The notes under the pieces: model-generated | The model's input: only the letters and a program-made list of their open reading frames with translations | Told to the model about the DNA's origin: nothing | The model's database searches: none | Program-made: the position numbers and the translations under genes | In this document: positions 32,055-40,179 of the stretch, piece after piece | Numbering within the stretch: the first letter of the stretch is position 1 | Layout: each line of letters begins with the position of its first letter | From: Thermoproteus sp. UBA157 | GTDB lineage: Archaea > Thermoproteota > Thermoprotei > Thermoproteales > Thermoproteaceae | Length of the DNA stretch: 56,652 bases | Reading direction: 5' to 3' | Assembly: GCA_002497345.1 (NCBI GenBank) | Contig: DANS01000038.1 | Location: forward strand, 428 to 57,079

Positions 32055-32690
32055 GTGGACTGCGTATTGCCCGTGGGCTCGTACGAGCAGCATGGACCGT
32101 TCCTTCCCCCGACGGTCGACACAGAGATCGCCGTATATGTTGCGAGGAAGTTGGCCGAGATTACAAGGTCGCGAATTCTGGAGCCTATCTGGTATACGTG
32201 TAGCAAGGAGCATCAAGACTTTCCCCCAACAATATATGTAGAATGCGACGTATTCCTATCATATATTAGCCAAGTCCTCAAGAGCGCAGCCAAGTGGTGC
32301 GATCACGTTATCGTAGTGGCGGGCCATGGGGGCATAGCAGATGCGGGCAACGCGGTGGCGTCCCAGCTAAACTACGAACTAGGGCCCAAGGTGCTTTGGA
32401 TCAATATATGGAGCCTCGTGCCCGTGAAGGACCATGCAGGCTCTGACGAGGCTAGCATCTACTTGGCCGTAGGGGGCCGACTCCTCGACACGCCTAAGGA
32501 GAGGATATGCGAAGGCGATGTGCACATGATGAGATATATGCGCACGGCGTGGATATCGAAATCGGGCATTGTCGGTTGCATAGATCCCTCCGAGATATCT
32601 GTAGAAAGAGGCAAGGCGCTTCTGGAAACTTTAGTTGACAAGATAGCCCAGCGGGTTAATACTTTTTTATCCGCATCTCGTACCGGCTAA
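32055..32690 (+). CDS. arfB: FAPy deformylase, creatininase family (ArfB-like)
   Basis: 211-aa metal amidohydrolase. Motifs PVGSYEQHGPFLPPTVDTEIA (Glu, His and Asp ligands), VVAGHGG and HAGSDEAS are those of the creatininase fold. In Archaea the ArfB member removes the formyl group from the FAPy nucleotide made by GTP cyclohydrolase III, on the way to riboflavin and F420. The assignment rests on family plus direct adjacency to the ArfA gene, which starts 1 nt later. Start GTG at 32055. Confidence 0.88.
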   Translation: MDCVLPVGSYEQHGPFLPPTVDTEIAVYVARKLAEITRSRILEPIWYTCSKEHQDFPPTIYVECDVFLSYISQVLKSAAKWCDHVIVVAGHGGIADAGNAVASQLNYELGPKVLWINIWSLVPVKDHAGSDEASIYLAVGGRLLDTPKERICEGDVHMMRYMRTAWISKSGIVGCIDPSEISVERGKALLETLVDKIAQRVNTFLSASRTG

Positions 32691-32691
32691 C

Positions 32692-33357
32692 GTGCATGTC
32701 GTGATGCAACTTAAGTTGACGGGCTACCGCGAGTGGACCGAGACCTTGGGCCCCAAGCGGGAGCACATAATCCAGCAAATCCAAGCTGAATTGCATAAAA
32801 GAGCGTGGGCCGAGTATACGTCAGTAGAGGCGCTACCTCATCAAATGCGTTACGACTACTTGTTGGTCTATGCCAACAACGTCTCGCTACAAGCCTTGGT
32901 CGAGAAGGTTAAATCGTTGCAGGAGATATCCCCAGTCCCGGTGGAACACTGCGTAGGCCGCGGCGCAACTCCGCTAGAGGCTTACGAAAACTGCGACGAT
33001 GCAAGGGATACTAGCAGCGGCCCTGCCGTGGTCGGACATCTGGACATAGTAAACAGCACTAGGCAGACCGAGAGGATGGGGCCATACGACGTATATGTCG
33101 TGGTCGGCGATTTGCTAAACAAGGTCAACTCAATATGCAGAGGCCTAGGTTGCCTCGCGTTTTATTTAGGCGGCGACAACGTGATGATCCTACTGCCAGA
33201 TGCAAGGGCCGGCTATGTGTTGTACGATCAGATCTATATCGATGTGAGGCTAGGGGTAGGGATAGCTGAAAAGCCCTATGTAGCTCTCGCAAAGGCGACG
33301 GAGGCCTTAGACTCCATGAGGCGAGATGGAATAATCGGCGTGAGGATCTTGAAATGA
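32692..33357 (+). CDS. arfA: GTP cyclohydrolase III (ArfA)
   Basis: Converts GTP to the formylated pyrimidine (FAPy) nucleotide, opening archaeal flavin/F420 synthesis. 221 aa with two cyclase-like halves: HLDIVNSTRQTE and YLGGDNVMILLP carry the metal-binding and GGDN motifs. GVGIAEKPYVALAKATEAL matches the C-terminal family pattern. GTG at 32692 fits the family N-terminus and the TATA-like ACTTTTTTATCC (32660-32671); ATG at 32704 is the alternative. Overlaps arfC by 4 nt. Confidence 0.92.
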   Translation: MHVVMQLKLTGYREWTETLGPKREHIIQQIQAELHKRAWAEYTSVEALPHQMRYDYLLVYANNVSLQALVEKVKSLQEISPVPVEHCVGRGATPLEAYENCDDARDTSSGPAVVGHLDIVNSTRQTERMGPYDVYVVVGDLLNKVNSICRGLGCLAFYLGGDNVMILLPDARAGYVLYDQIYIDVRLGVGIAEKPYVALAKATEALDSMRRDGIIGVRILK

Positions 33358-34007
33358 GGCCGTACGTGTATTTAGTCGCGGCCATAACCATAGACGGGAG
33401 GATAGCCAGCAGGACGGGTTACTCCAAGCTATCGTGTCCAGCCGATCTACGGCGCCTTCATGGGCTGAGGGCTAAGGCAGATGCGGTCCTCGTGGGGGCC
33501 GGGACGGTCCGCGTGGATAACCCAAGGTTGACGGTCAGATATGTGCAAGGCAAGAACCCTATGAGGGTGGTCGTAGACGGCGCTCTGTCTCTCCCCCTAG
33601 ATATGCGGGTCTTCGACGGTTCTGCCCCAACCGTGGTGCTCACAACAGATAGGGCGCCCAGAGATAAGGTGAAAGCCCTAAAAGAAAGGGGGATTCAAGT
33701 GTTGGAGTTTCCGGGCGATAAAGTGCCCCTAAACAAGGCGTTGGAGGCATTGTATTCCATGGGCGTAAGAAGCGTGTTGATCGAAGGCGGCGGGCAGATC
33801 AATTGGCAAGCGCTCAGCCAGTGCCTAGTGGACGAGCTGATAATCACGATAACGCCCTACGCTTTCGGCGCAGGGACCTCGTTGCTCGAGGGTCCCGGCT
33901 TCGACGATACGGAGTCGGCGCCGTTTAGGCTGAGGCTACAATCTGCCGAGATTTGTGAGTGCGGGCAAGAAGTGGTCTTGAGATACAAGGTCGAGTGTAA
34001 AAAATAG
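33354..34007 (+). CDS. arfC: 2,5-diamino-6-ribosylaminopyrimidinone 5'-phosphate reductase (ArfC)
   Basis: NADPH-dependent reductase of the archaeal riboflavin pathway, RibD C-terminal (DHFR-like) fold. Motifs: VAAITIDGRIAS, DAVLVGAGTVRVDNPRLTVR, MRVVVDG and LIEGGGQINWQAL for substrate and NADPH binding. 217 aa with no deaminase domain, as usual in Archaea. ATGA overlap with arfA. Third gene of the ArfB-ArfA-ArfC run. Confidence 0.93.
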   Translation: MRPYVYLVAAITIDGRIASRTGYSKLSCPADLRRLHGLRAKADAVLVGAGTVRVDNPRLTVRYVQGKNPMRVVVDGALSLPLDMRVFDGSAPTVVLTTDRAPRDKVKALKERGIQVLEFPGDKVPLNKALEALYSMGVRSVLIEGGGQINWQALSQCLVDELIITITPYAFGAGTSLLEGPGFDDTESAPFRLRLQSAEICECGQEVVLRYKVECKK

Positions 34008-34017
34008 TTTACAGAAG

Positions 34018-34028
34018 GCATATATACT
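34018..34028 (+). promoter_or_regulatory. TATA-like box of ribB
   Basis: GCATATATACT, centred about 24 nt before ATG 34047. It decides against the in-frame TTG at 34041 and suggests ribB has its own transcript. Confidence 0.55.
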
Positions 34029-34046
34029 CATAAACTTCAGTTGACT

Positions 34047-34691
34047 ATGCCGAAGCTTGAGGAGGCCATGGCCGCGCTGATAAGGGGGAGGCCTGTCCTC
34101 ATATACGACGGCGACCATAGAGAGGCTGAGGCGGACTTCGTGGTGAGGGCTGACGCTGTTACGCCTGGCCTGGTCAGATGGTTTAGGCAAAACGCTGGGG
34201 GGCTTTTATGTTTTGTCACGACAGAGGATATAGGAAGAGCTCTCGGGCTAAGCTTTCTATCTGAGTACTACCGCGGAATGGGGCTATCGACGACGCCGAG
34301 ATATGGCGACGAGCCGGCCTTCATGGGCTACGTGAACCACAAGGGGACGAAGACCGGCGTGAGGGATTCCGACAAGGCGTTGACGCTTAGGGAGATGGCG
34401 AGGGTCGTAAACATAGCCTTGAAGGACCCAGAGCTGGCCAAAAAGGAGTTCCTCGAGAATTTCTATGCGCCAGGACACGTTCCGATCCTCGGCGCTAGGA
34501 TCGGCAGGAGATGGGGGCATACGGAGCTTTCGACCATATTAGCGAAGTTGGCCGGATTGCCCCCAGCGCTTGCTATAATAGAGGTATTGGGCCCGAGCAC
34601 CGAGGCGATGCCATATAACGAGGTGAAGGAACTCGCCGAAAGCTTGGGCGTTCCGTTGTTGAGAGGCGAGGACCTAAGAGCCTTTGCGTAG
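34047..34691 (+). CDS. ribB: 3,4-dihydroxy-2-butanone 4-phosphate synthase
   Basis: Makes the four-carbon unit of riboflavin from ribulose-5-phosphate. Motifs: VLIYDGDHREAEADFVVRADAV with the catalytic Asp/Glu cluster, NAGGLLCFVT, and the C-terminal half with GARIGRRWGHTELST. 214 aa, no GTP cyclohydrolase II domain, consistent with the ArfA route. Follows arfC by 39 nt. Its 3' end overlaps the convergent YkgJ-like gene by 18 bp. The genes for lumazine and riboflavin synthase are not here. Confidence 0.94.
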   Translation: MPKLEEAMAALIRGRPVLIYDGDHREAEADFVVRADAVTPGLVRWFRQNAGGLLCFVTTEDIGRALGLSFLSEYYRGMGLSTTPRYGDEPAFMGYVNHKGTKTGVRDSDKALTLREMARVVNIALKDPELAKKEFLENFYAPGHVPILGARIGRRWGHTELSTILAKLAGLPPALAIIEVLGPSTEAMPYNEVKELAESLGVPLLRGEDLRAFA

Positions 34692-35099
34692 CTTTATGAC
34701 TATCTTTGTCCGCTTGACGTCCTCGACGAACTTGGCCACATAGGGCGCCAGCCGCTCCACCTCCCTTCTGGACACAGTGTTCCAAGTGGGGCACGTCCTA
34801 TCGACGTAGACAGCACTTCCGTCGTACACCAATGGGTAAAGCCTGCAACCTATGGGTCTATTTTCATATATCTTGCAGAGGGAGGTGCTCGGGTCGTAGA
34901 AGACGCAGTGGCCGTCGACGTTTTTGAGCCTGTATATATCCCCGTCGAATACTGCGAAGTCCTCGAGGCGATAGCCCAGAGCCTCAATGCGCTCTATATC
35001 CTCGGGCAGAAGCTCCATCTGAGTGCCGATACAACATACGCCGCATTTTATGCACTTGAACTTAACCTCGAAGAACGAAGGATCTGACCAGATGCTCAC
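34674..35099 (-). CDS. YkgJ-family zinc/iron-chelating protein
   Basis: 141 aa with the characteristic CIKCGVCC (C16, C19, C22, C23), then CVFYDPSTSLCKIYENRPIGCRLYPL, the standard Cys pattern for a bound metal or Fe-S centre in UPF0153/YkgJ. Function of the family is open. GTG at 35099 overlaps the stop of the glyoxylate reductase-like gene (GTGA), so it is last in a four-gene minus-strand unit. Confidence 0.88.
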   Translation of the reverse strand: MSIWSDPSFFEVKFKCIKCGVCCIGTQMELLPEDIERIEALGYRLEDFAVFDGDIYRLKNVDGHCVFYDPSTSLCKIYENRPIGCRLYPLVYDGSAVYVDRTCPTWNTVSRREVERLAPYVAKFVEDVKRTKIVIKLRKGS

Positions 35100-36070
35100 T
35101 CCACCACGTACAGAGGCCTTTGTCCTCTGAAGAACCTCACAACGTTTTCAGCCGCTACCTCGGCCATCTTGGCCCTGGTCTCCACGGCGGCGCTGCCGAT
35201 ATGGGGGGTGAGGACTACGTTGGGGAACTTGGTCAGCTCGTGGGCGTGTGGAAGCGGCTCCTCCTCGTAGACGTCCAGTGCCGCGCCTGCCAGAATGCCC
35301 TCCCTCAAGGCCCTCACCAGAGCCTCAGTGTCGACTACGGCTCCTCTGGCCACGTTGATGAAGTAGGCGCCACGCTTCATCTTGGAGAACTTCTCCCAAC
35401 TCATGAGATGCCTAGTCTCAGGGGTTAAAGCTATCGACACTATGACGAAATCGCTGGTGGCAAGCAACTCGTCGAGGGGAAGATACTTGATGCCCAAGGC
35501 GAACTCCACTTGGGGCTTTCTGGTGCGCGACCAGTAGACGACCTCAGCCCCGAAGGCCAAAAGCCTTTTGGCTATTGCGGTCCCGAGATTGCCCAACCCC
35601 ACTATGCCGGCCCTCTTGCCCTTTATGTCGGATCCCATCAGCGCGCCCCATACGTCGTAGGCCCTCCCCTCCCTTATCAAGCGATCCCCCTCGACGATTC
35701 TTCTGGCCAAGGCGAGCAACAACCCGATCGCGAGATCGGCGGTGGCGTCCACGAGGACCTCCGGCGTGTTGGTCACCACTATCCCCCTCCTCTTGGCCTC
35801 AGCTACGTCTATGTGGTCGTAGCCCACCGAGACTGTGGATATTATCTTGAGGTTCTTGGCGTGGGACAACACCTCTGAATCGACGATGTCGCCCACGAAC
35901 ACGACCATTGCATCGCACTCAGCCGCAGCCCTCTTGAGCTCCTCCTTGGGTATTCCAACGGTTAACCACGCAGGTTTTCCGAAGTTGTAGGCCTTGACCA
36001 AGCCCACTTCCGACAGCTTTCTGTAGAGAACTTCGGGGAATGTATCTCTGCTTACGAATATACAGACCAT
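35096..36070 (-). CDS. D-isomer 2-hydroxyacid dehydrogenase (glyoxylate/hydroxypyruvate reductase-like)
   Basis: 324 aa. Catalytic triad positions visible: Arg in NVARGAVVD, Glu in YEEEPLP and His in LTPHIGSA. Dinucleotide motif VGLGNLGTAIAKRL, followed by YWSRTRKPQ, where Arg after the second strand points to NADP(H). Start ATG 36070 (MVCIFVSRDTF) is set by a TATA-like GCGTTTTTTAAACGC (36086-36100) 24 nt upstream, inside the end of trmO; an in-frame ATG at 36109 would overlap trmO. Substrate glyoxylate, hydroxypyruvate or phosphoglycerate not resolved. Confidence 0.9.
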   Translation of the reverse strand: MVCIFVSRDTFPEVLYRKLSEVGLVKAYNFGKPAWLTVGIPKEELKRAAAECDAMVVFVGDIVDSEVLSHAKNLKIISTVSVGYDHIDVAEAKRRGIVVTNTPEVLVDATADLAIGLLLALARRIVEGDRLIREGRAYDVWGALMGSDIKGKRAGIVGLGNLGTAIAKRLLAFGAEVVYWSRTRKPQVEFALGIKYLPLDELLATSDFVIVSIALTPETRHLMSWEKFSKMKRGAYFINVARGAVVDTEALVRALREGILAGAALDVYEEEPLPHAHELTKFPNVVLTPHIGSAAVETRAKMAEVAAENVVRFFRGQRPLYVVE

Positions 36071-36081
36071 GTCGAGGATAA

Positions 36082-36516
36082 CTAGGCGTTTAAAAAACGC
36101 ATCAACCACTCGGGCATCTTGGGCCTCTCTACGACGTCTAAAACATCGTAGGGCTTTATGTCCAATACGGGGCTACCCGTCCAAGCGTCGAGGTTCCTCA
36201 CGTATATTCGCGGGGGTTCCAAGGACACGAGCTCGGCCACTGTCAAGCCTATCGGGTTCGGCCTCGGCGGGAAGCGGGTGGCGAATATACCGACTTCGGG
36301 CGCGTCCGGCAAACGCCTCGGCCTCACTCTCAGCTCGAGGCCGCTCACTCTGTCCATGTACCATATAACGAAGATGTGGCTGTACTCCTCGAGACCAGCT
36401 AGCCCCTCGACGTACTCGTCGAATATCCTAATCGTTGAGATGAAGCTCTTTCTATCCGCCCCCCTCTCTGGAAGCCCCCGCTCGACGAACCCTATGGGCT
36501 TCAGCTCTATCTTCAA
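36082..36516 (-). CDS. trmO: tRNA (N6-threonylcarbamoyladenosine37-N6)-methyltransferase, TrmO type
   Basis: 144-aa SAM-dependent methyltransferase of the YaeB/TrmO beta-barrel class, forming m6t6A37. Motifs: KPIGFVERG, SHIFVIWYMDRV, FATRFPPRPNPIGLTVAEL and DAWTGSPVLDIKPY. TTG start at 36516 overlaps the previous stop (TTGA). Works on the product of the Sua5/KEOPS pathway; sua5 is at 28077. Followed after 11 nt by the hydroxyacid dehydrogenase. Confidence 0.92.
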   Translation of the reverse strand: MKIELKPIGFVERGLPERGADRKSFISTIRIFDEYVEGLAGLEEYSHIFVIWYMDRVSGLELRVRPRRLPDAPEVGIFATRFPPRPNPIGLTVAELVSLEPPRIYVRNLDAWTGSPVLDIKPYDVLDVVERPKMPEWLMRFLNA

Positions 36517-37001
36517 GGTATCACGCGCGCCGTGATTGACGGGCTGATGATCACTTGCCCATCTGCGAGGGTTATGTGCGGAAACGATATCAGCAATTTC
36601 TCGACGGAACCTCCGCTCAACTTAAGCCCGCCCACTATGTGCACCTTAAAGACGTAGCTGGGAACCCTCGCCGTTATGTTAACGCCCCCTATTTGCACCG
36701 TGGCGCTCGATATAGTGAAGAATACCTCGTTGTATTCGCCGGATGGCACCGAAGCGGACACCAGGAGCTGTGGAGTATTGGAAAGCTCCACGGTCTTGCT
36801 TCCGTTGAAGACCACGACCCAGCCCGAGTTGTTCGATCCAACTTTGTGTAACGCCACCGAGGTGAAGGTGATGTATAGGGTAATGGAAGGAGGCGGATCG
36901 GCTACGTATATGTCGACGCGTCCCTGGGAGAAGTACAGATAAGCCGCGACTATGCCCATTGCAGCAACGATTACTACGAGCGCTACAACCCAACTCTTCA
37001 C
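36513..37001 (-). CDS. DUF4382-like surface protein with N-terminal membrane anchor
   Basis: 162 aa. An N-terminal hydrophobic helix (WVVALVVIVAAMGIVAAYLYF) followed by GRVDIYVADPPPSITLYITFTSVALHK, matching the DUF4382 pattern of a beta-sandwich exported domain. PSGEYNEVFFTISSATVQIGG follows. Probably displayed outside the cell. GTG at 37001 is about 23 nt after TTCTTAAATATAG, so the GTG is a leaderless start. It heads the minus-strand unit DUF4382, TrmO, hydroxyacid dehydrogenase, YkgJ. Confidence 0.75.
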   Translation of the reverse strand: MKSWVVALVVIVAAMGIVAAYLYFSQGRVDIYVADPPPSITLYITFTSVALHKVGSNNSGWVVVFNGSKTVELSNTPQLLVSASVPSGEYNEVFFTISSATVQIGGVNITARVPSYVFKVHIVGGLKLSGGSVEKLLISFPHITLADGQVIISPSITARVIP

Positions 37002-37330
37002 GGTAGAACTCTGGTCTATATTTAAGAAATATCCCGAGGAAGGCGCCGATGAGTATGTTGAGCCCGAACGCCATCAACAGAACGCCAAGGAGATCAATAG
37101 AGCCGTATTTTGCTGCTAGCGGCCGCGAGGCGCCGCCCGCCGAGACCTAAGCTCGAGCCGAGGTGGCCCGTCCCGACACATACACGACCGCCATCCCCAG
37201 AGGACCTGATTGGAATGCTTGGGTTAATAGGAGGACCCAACGTTCCCTATACTACAATCGCCGTAGCGAGCGGCCCAGGCGAGAACGCCCTAGACGGAGT
37301 CGCCTGAGAGGTTTCTCGCGTGGAGCAAGC
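37002..37330. other. 329-bp gap with possible gene debris
   Basis: Next to the DUF4382 promoter the minus strand reads IDLLGVLLMAFGLNILIGAF and KYRPEFYREE in frame without its own clear start, like the end of a lost small membrane protein. The plus strand has a short frame with IGMLGLIGGPNVPYTTIAVA. Neither is convincing as a gene. No RNA or repeat seen. Confidence 0.4.
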
Positions 37331-37756
37331 TCATAGATCAGCGCTCTTAAGCGCCAAGCTGAGGATCTCCCTCACGTTGGGGTAGGTCTTTATCCTCTTG
37401 AGCTCCTCCCTAGAGAACCAAACGCCGTTTTTCAAAGAACCGCCCACGCGTTTGACCAAGAATATCAAGTCGTAGTGGATATGGACCTCTGCTGGATACC
37501 TCACGACCTCTCTCAGAATAACCAAGGGCAGAGGCTCCTCCACGACGTCGTCGCCCGATATGCCTAGTCTGGGACCTATCGGCTCGACCTCAAGTCCGGT
37601 CTCCTCTCTGAACTCCCTGACAACCGCCTCCGAGGGCGTCTCTCCCTCCTCAACGTGTCCTCCTGGATAGAGCCAAACGCCGAGCTTCTCGTGGAAGACC
37701 AATAGAGCCTTGCCGTTTTCGACCAAAATGCCCGAGGCGACGATGCACTTCTTCAC
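37331..37756 (-). CDS. NUDIX hydrolase
   Basis: 141 aa. The complete NUDIX box GGHVEEGETPSEAVVREFREETGL is present (GX5EX7REUXEEXGU with all acidic residues). Hydrolyses a nucleoside diphosphate linked to some moiety; ADP-ribose, oxidised nucleotides or dinucleoside polyphosphates are possible. Start ATG 37756. It is divergent from the TauE pseudogene with a TATA-like GGATAAAAGC in the shared space. Confidence 0.92.
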   Translation of the reverse strand: MKKCIVASGILVENGKALLVFHEKLGVWLYPGGHVEEGETPSEAVVREFREETGLEVEPIGPRLGISGDDVVEEPLPLVILREVVRYPAEVHIHYDLIFLVKRVGGSLKNGVWFSREELKRIKTYPNVREILSLALKSADL

Positions 37757-37806
37757 CAGCTGTGCGCGAACAACCGGATAAAAGCATTTGCGCGAATACG
37801 GCGGCC

Positions 37807-38461
37807 TTGATGATCTTGGGCATCGCGGTCGGCGTAATGATCGGCTTTACGGGCTCCAGCGGAGTTGCGCCGACCGTGCCAGCGCCCTCATATATGGGGC
37901 TCGCCTATCAGCAATCTGTCGGGGCAAGCTTGTTCGTTGATCTGACGGCGACTTTCTCGACGCTAGCAGTGTGCCTAGGGTTGCGCGACGTGTATGAACG
38001 TTACGCAATAGCGCTGGGGCTCGGGGCCACGGCGGGAGCCCAGCTGGGCTCGCACGTCGCCGCGAGAGCGCCTAAGCCCCTCTTTTGTTTGTCAACTCGT
38101 CGTTCTATTTCGCCTACACCTCGCCGTATCTGGATCCGACAAGGGGCTTTCGCCCCCAGGTCGGGAACGTCTACGCGAGCTAACTCCAGGATTACGGCGA
38201 GTTCTTACGGCGGCATTGAGCACAAGCACCGGCGCACTCACGGGCCTCATAGGCGCCAACTGCGGCGTATGTTCACGGTAGTGCTCAGCGCAATAAGCGA
38301 TATGCACATTAGGAAAATAGCGGGGATGGCCACGCAGCTGTGACTCTCTCAACGTTTGGAGGCGTTGTAGCGCATTCCTACTTGGGCGAGCTCAGTTTAC
38401 GGATCGCATCGGCAATCGGCGCATCAGCGCTAATCGGCGGTTTCGCTGCAACGCTCACGTA
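37807..38461 (+). pseudogene. TauE/SafE-family permease, frameshifted
   Basis: The first 90 codons (from ATG 37810 or TTG 37807) read as an intact TauE/SafE start: GIAVGVMIGFTGSSGVAPTVP, YMGLAYQQSVGASLFVDLTA, LGLGATAGAQLGSHVAARAP. After about 38085 the frame changes (SSFYFAYTSPYLDPTRG in another frame), stops appear, then LTGLIGANCG and TVVLSAISDMHIRKIAG lie in different frames, and the final part VTLSTFGGVVAHSYLGELSLRIASA ends at 38461 in yet another. At least three frameshifts. The promoter-like GATAAAAGC before it is still present. It would have been a sulfite/sulfonate or other anion exporter. Confidence 0.85.
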
Positions 38462-38553
38462 GTGCGGACGCGCCCTCTTTATTTTGCTCTGTTTATTCTA
38501 TCTCGATTGTCGGAATTCTGGAACTCCTGAGGGCCCTATCGGCGTTGATCCGG

Positions 38554-38964
38554 TTATAACGGCTTCACGGGAGTAGACGCACCGCAAGCCGTGCACTTGA
38601 GGACGTATATGCGCCCCTCCCTCTGTAGAAGGGTATCGATGGATCCGCAGACTGGGCATATCACGTAATACTTAAGGTAGCGCTCATACACGGCTTCGAC
38701 CACCTTGGGCGACCTCTCGCCGCTTAGTATAAGGGCATCTCCGTCTAGCATTCCCGGCACGGCTAATTCCTTCTGGAAGAACTTGGCCACGTGGCTTGGA
38801 TCTCTGTTGAGCCTCTTGGCTATTTGGCCCAAGTTGGCTATCACAGTCCTGCGCGGCAAGTTCTGTACCTCAAGCTTGGGTATCTCGGCCCTCCTCTGGG
38901 CCTTGGGGGTTACGACCTTGTAGGCTCTCTCGAGCAGGTCCATGTACTCCTTCTCCGAGGACAC
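38554..38964 (-). CDS. Translation initiation factor aIF2 beta subunit
   Basis: 136-aa beta subunit of the aIF2 complex that brings initiator tRNA to the ribosome. Motifs: RRTVIANLGQIAKRLNRDPSHVAKFFQKEL (the alpha/beta domain) and a C-terminal zinc ribbon CPVCGSIDT...CTACG. Start GTG 38964. Lies 27 nt after the acetyl-CoA acetyltransferase stop; probably separate function in the same direction. Confidence 0.95.
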   Translation of the reverse strand: MSSEKEYMDLLERAYKVVTPKAQRRAEIPKLEVQNLPRRTVIANLGQIAKRLNRDPSHVAKFFQKELAVPGMLDGDALILSGERSPKVVEAVYERYLKYYVICPVCGSIDTLLQREGRIYVLKCTACGASTPVKPL

Positions 38965-38991
38965 GGAGGCGTATTTGTCGACGTTATAAAC

Positions 38992-40179
38992 TTATACTCT
39001 TTCAATTACCACGGCGGCACCCTGGCCTCCGCCTACACAAAGGGTCGCCACGCCTCTGTCCTTGCCCTCTATTTGCAACTGCCTCGCGAGCGTACCTATT
39101 ATCCGGGCGCCGGTGGCGCCCAACGGATGGCCGATCGCTATGGCGCCGCCCCTTTTGTTTACTCTGTCCTCCTCTATGCCCAGTTCCTTTATTGCATATA
39201 GGGTGACCACGGCGAAGGCCTCGTTTATCTCCCAAAGGTCGATGTCCCTCACCTTGAGACCTGCCTTTTCCAACGCCTTCTTAGAGGCGGGCACTGGACC
39301 TTTGCCCATTACGGCTGGCGGAACTCCGGCGAAGCCGTAGCTCACGAATCTGGCCATGGGCTGAAGGCCGTATTTCTTGAGCGCCCTCTCGGACATTAGC
39401 AACAAATACGCAGCGCCACTATTAAGCGGCGATGAGTTGCCCGCCGTTATCACGCCGTCGGCCTTGAAGGCTGGAGGGAGCTGGGCCAGCTTCTCGAGGC
39501 TAGTGTCGGGCCTAACCGACATATCCCTATCAACCGTCACCTTCTTACCCTCTTGCTCGACCTCGACCGGTATTATCTCTCCCTTGAAGTAGCCCTCCTG
39601 CTGGGCCTTGTAGGCTAGCTGATGGCTCCTCAAACTCCATCTGTCCATCTCCTCCCTGGTTATCTTGGCCTCCTCGGCCAACCTCTCCGCCGTTAGCCCC
39701 ATCACGTAGCCGATATTCAGCTCGTAGAACGCGTACTCCTCAGTGAAGAACTTGGGGTTAATTATCAAGTGGGGGTTGTCGTACATGGGAACCCTGGACA
39801 TGTGCTCAACGCCGCCGGCTATCACCACATCGGCCATGCCCGTCGCTATCTCGTTGGCGCCCATTACTACAGACGTGATCGAGGAGGCGCATTGGCGATC
39901 CACGGCGGCGGCGGGCACCGTCACTGGCAACTTGGCCGCGAAGACCACGTGCCTGCCGCCGTAGAGGAAGCCCTCGCCGACTTGCAGCGCCATGCCCGTA
40001 ATCAGATCGTCTATGTCCTCGGGCTTGATGCCGTTTTTCTCTATAAGATCCCTCACCACTATCGCGGCGATCTCCTCCGGCCTCATATTGTAATAGATGT
40101 CTCTCTGCGGCTCCTTCCTGGTGAACCTGCTGAAGGGAACGCGCTTGAAGTCCACTATGTAGACGTTTCTGAGGCTCAT
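38992..40179 (-). CDS. Acetyl-CoA C-acetyltransferase (thiolase)
   Basis: 395-aa type II thiolase: acetoacetyl-CoA plus CoA to two acetyl-CoA, or the reverse. All catalytic parts are present: nucleophile Cys in DRQCASS, NEAFA, GHPLGATGA and the second Cys in CVGGGQG. ATGA overlap with the dehydrogenase/hydratase fusion upstream. In Thermoproteus this pair would complete the dicarboxylate/4-hydroxybutyrate carbon fixation cycle; beta-oxidation is the alternative direction. Confidence 0.93.
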   Translation of the reverse strand: MSLRNVYIVDFKRVPFSRFTRKEPQRDIYYNMRPEEIAAIVVRDLIEKNGIKPEDIDDLITGMALQVGEGFLYGGRHVVFAAKLPVTVPAAAVDRQCASSITSVVMGANEIATGMADVVIAGGVEHMSRVPMYDNPHLIINPKFFTEEYAFYELNIGYVMGLTAERLAEEAKITREEMDRWSLRSHQLAYKAQQEGYFKGEIIPVEVEQEGKKVTVDRDMSVRPDTSLEKLAQLPPAFKADGVITAGNSSPLNSGAAYLLLMSERALKKYGLQPMARFVSYGFAGVPPAVMGKGPVPASKKALEKAGLKVRDIDLWEINEAFAVVTLYAIKELGIEEDRVNKRGGAIAIGHPLGATGARIIGTLARQLQIEGKDRGVATLCVGGGQGAAVVIERV

